Shown piece after piece: positions 25,434 through 26,296 of a stretch of DNA of 26,296 bases. The DNA comes from M3007 sp033762055 (lineage in GTDB: Bacteria; Bacteroidota; Bacteroidia; Chitinophagales; Saprospiraceae). The stretch's first letter is position 1; every line of letters starts with the position of its first letter. Below the pieces are notes generated by a model. That model was not told where the DNA came from. It ran no database searches and worked only from the letters and a program-made list of their open reading frames with translations. Location: the NCBI GenBank assembly GCA_033762055.1, contig JANRLZ010000037.1, positions 1-26,296 on the forward strand, written 5' to 3'. A program made the translations under genes and the position numbers.

Positions 25434-25482
25434 AAAAAAAGGAAGTTGCAATCATCTTTCTACAGAAGTGATTGCAACTTCC
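25434..25482 (-). terminator. Intrinsic terminator between convergent T9SS genes
   Basis: A perfect 14-bp stem (GGAAGTTGCAATCA at 25441-25454 and its complement at 25469-25482) has a 14-nt loop. On the minus strand it is followed at once by seven T (25440-25434), a classic intrinsic terminator for the leftward gene ending at 25538. It lies 20 bp past the adhesin stop; on the plus strand the tail is not T-rich, so rightward termination is less certain. Confidence 0.85.
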
Positions 25483-25537
25483 CATTATTAAAAAAGAATT
25501 TTGGTATGAAAACAAGGATCTCGGAAAGTAGAAGACT

Positions 25538-26296
25538 TCAGTTCACCAGGGTTACTGTTCCTTCAAACCGCTGTATTTTTCCATCAAGATATTCAATCAC
25601 TGCCAGCCAGGGATACACGCCGGGTTGAGCAAAACGGCCGTCCCAGCGCCCCCCCCAACCCTCCAGCGGTGCATTGGGAGGGAAGTCCGTTTGCTCGTAA
25701 ATCAGAGCGCCACCCCGACTGAATACTTGCAGGGAGACAACTCTTCGAACTCCTTCGCCGGCAAACACTGTGAAATAAGCGTCGGCAGGACTACCCGGCT
25801 GAATAACATTTGGGAAATAAACATTCGATTTTTCAACTTCGACCGTCACATCGAAATCTGCAGTACAACCGTTGTAGTCGCGGATAATGACGGCAAACTG
25901 GGTAGTTTCAGAAATTTGAACGGTTTGACGCAGTGTATCCTGCCTTTGAAACAAAAATGGCGGACGCCAAATTATTTCCGACAAAAATTCAGGTTCAACG
26001 CTGCTCAGTGCACGAAGTTGGACCGGCTCGCCTGCCACCACCACCGAATCGCTGGCGATGAGTTTTACCAACAATTCGGCTGGCTCTTTCACCACCACAT
26101 TCCAGATGCGCGTACCTCCAGATGCATCCCGTACATGTAATATGTATTCGCCAGCCCATAGCCGATCAAAAATAGGATTGGTCGTAAACGACTGTCCGTC
26201 AAGTGAATAATAGTAGGGCTTTTGTCCACCGAACACAGAATCCACCTGGATGACACCATTTCGGAGTCCAAAACATTGAACGGGTGTGACAACCAC
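25538..26296 (-). CDS. C-terminal part of a T9SS type B sorting domain protein (partial)
   Basis: The frame runs leftward from the right edge, giving at least 252 residues; the start is outside the window (the edge codon GTG is more likely internal). Residues 1-75 resemble a SprB-like repeat (CFGLRNGVIQVDSVFGGQKPYYYSLDG, AGEYILHVRDASGG). Residues about 75-150 form an Ig-like domain ending in an NGCTADF motif. Residues about 155-252 are the type B T9SS sorting domain (VYFPNVIQPGS, LQVFSRGGALIYEQTDFP, RWDGRFAQPGVYPWLAVIEY). In the DRWG position of the sorting domain this copy has SRGG. It converges on the other large adhesin and ends at a strong hairpin terminator. Probably a second secreted or surface protein of the same class. 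Confidence 0.88.
   Translation of the reverse strand: MVVTPVQCFGLRNGVIQVDSVFGGQKPYYYSLDGQSFTTNPIFDRLWAGEYILHVRDASGGTRIWNVVVKEPAELLVKLIASDSVVVAGEPVQLRALSSVEPEFLSEIIWRPPFLFQRQDTLRQTVQISETTQFAVIIRDYNGCTADFDVTVEVEKSNVYFPNVIQPGSPADAYFTVFAGEGVRRVVSLQVFSRGGALIYEQTDFPPNAPLEGWGGRWDGRFAQPGVYPWLAVIEYLDGKIQRFEGTVTLVN

Noticed and set aside
1..26296. tRNA, rRNA, riboswitch or classic Shine-Dalgarno signals
   Set aside because: No cloverleaf, rRNA segment or recognisable riboswitch was seen by eye, and upstream regions do not show consistent AGGAGG, as expected for Bacteroidota. A covariance-model scan was not possible here.

Overview
This window looks like a chromosome segment from a member of the Bacteroidota, probably a Saprospiraceae-like gliding or surface-associated bacterium. 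Four proteins carry type IX secretion system (T9SS) sorting domains: three type B (gliding-motility-associated C-terminal domain) and one type A. Several upstream regions contain the Bacteroidota -7 element TAnnTTTG, Shine-Dalgarno sequences are not evident, and several families here are typical of the phylum (DUF4252, the lipoprotein family misnamed 'septum formation inhibitor Maf', and an ECF sigma/anti-sigma pair).

Left part (1-5.8 kb): the 3' end of an unidentified gene, a small T9SS type B cargo protein and an HlyD-type membrane fusion protein run rightward as a likely operon. They meet, with 5 bp between stop codons, a leftward gene for a 998-residue exported protein. Most of that protein is one Ala/Glu/Lys-rich helix built from 11-residue units. 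A 358-bp gap follows.

Central part (6.1-15.8 kb): a leftward pterin operon (PTPS/QueD-like, folE, Bacteroidota lipoprotein) is divergent from an orphan LytS-type histidine kinase. The kinase converges on a secreted GH13 alpha-amylase across a near-perfect shared terminator hairpin. TrmH, a periplasmic-binding-protein-like lipoprotein, an eIF1/SUI1 homologue and a lipid kinase follow on the same strand. The kinase and SUI1 genes are coupled by a TAATG overlap.

Right-central part (15.8-20 kb): a 162-bp MITE-like element with 20-bp perfect terminal inverted repeats and a TTA target duplication separates the lipid kinase from an RluD-type pseudouridine synthase. Next come a four-helix membrane protein and a regulatory operon of ECF sigma factor, anti-sigma factor and two secreted DUF4252 proteins. 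The sigma gene is preceded by GTAAC-N16-CGTCT, a good candidate for an autoregulated ECF promoter.

Right part (20.1-26.3 kb): a divergent ARPP-1-like lipoprotein, then a roughly 1380-residue T9SS adhesin with about 15 SprB-type repeats, three of them nearly identical at DNA level with an exact 225-bp period. A hairpin terminator separates it from a convergent T9SS type B protein that runs off the right edge. No tRNA, rRNA or CRISPR array was seen. The most novel-looking items are the MITE-like element, the ECF promoter with its operon, the hendecad rod protein, and the recombining adhesin repeats.
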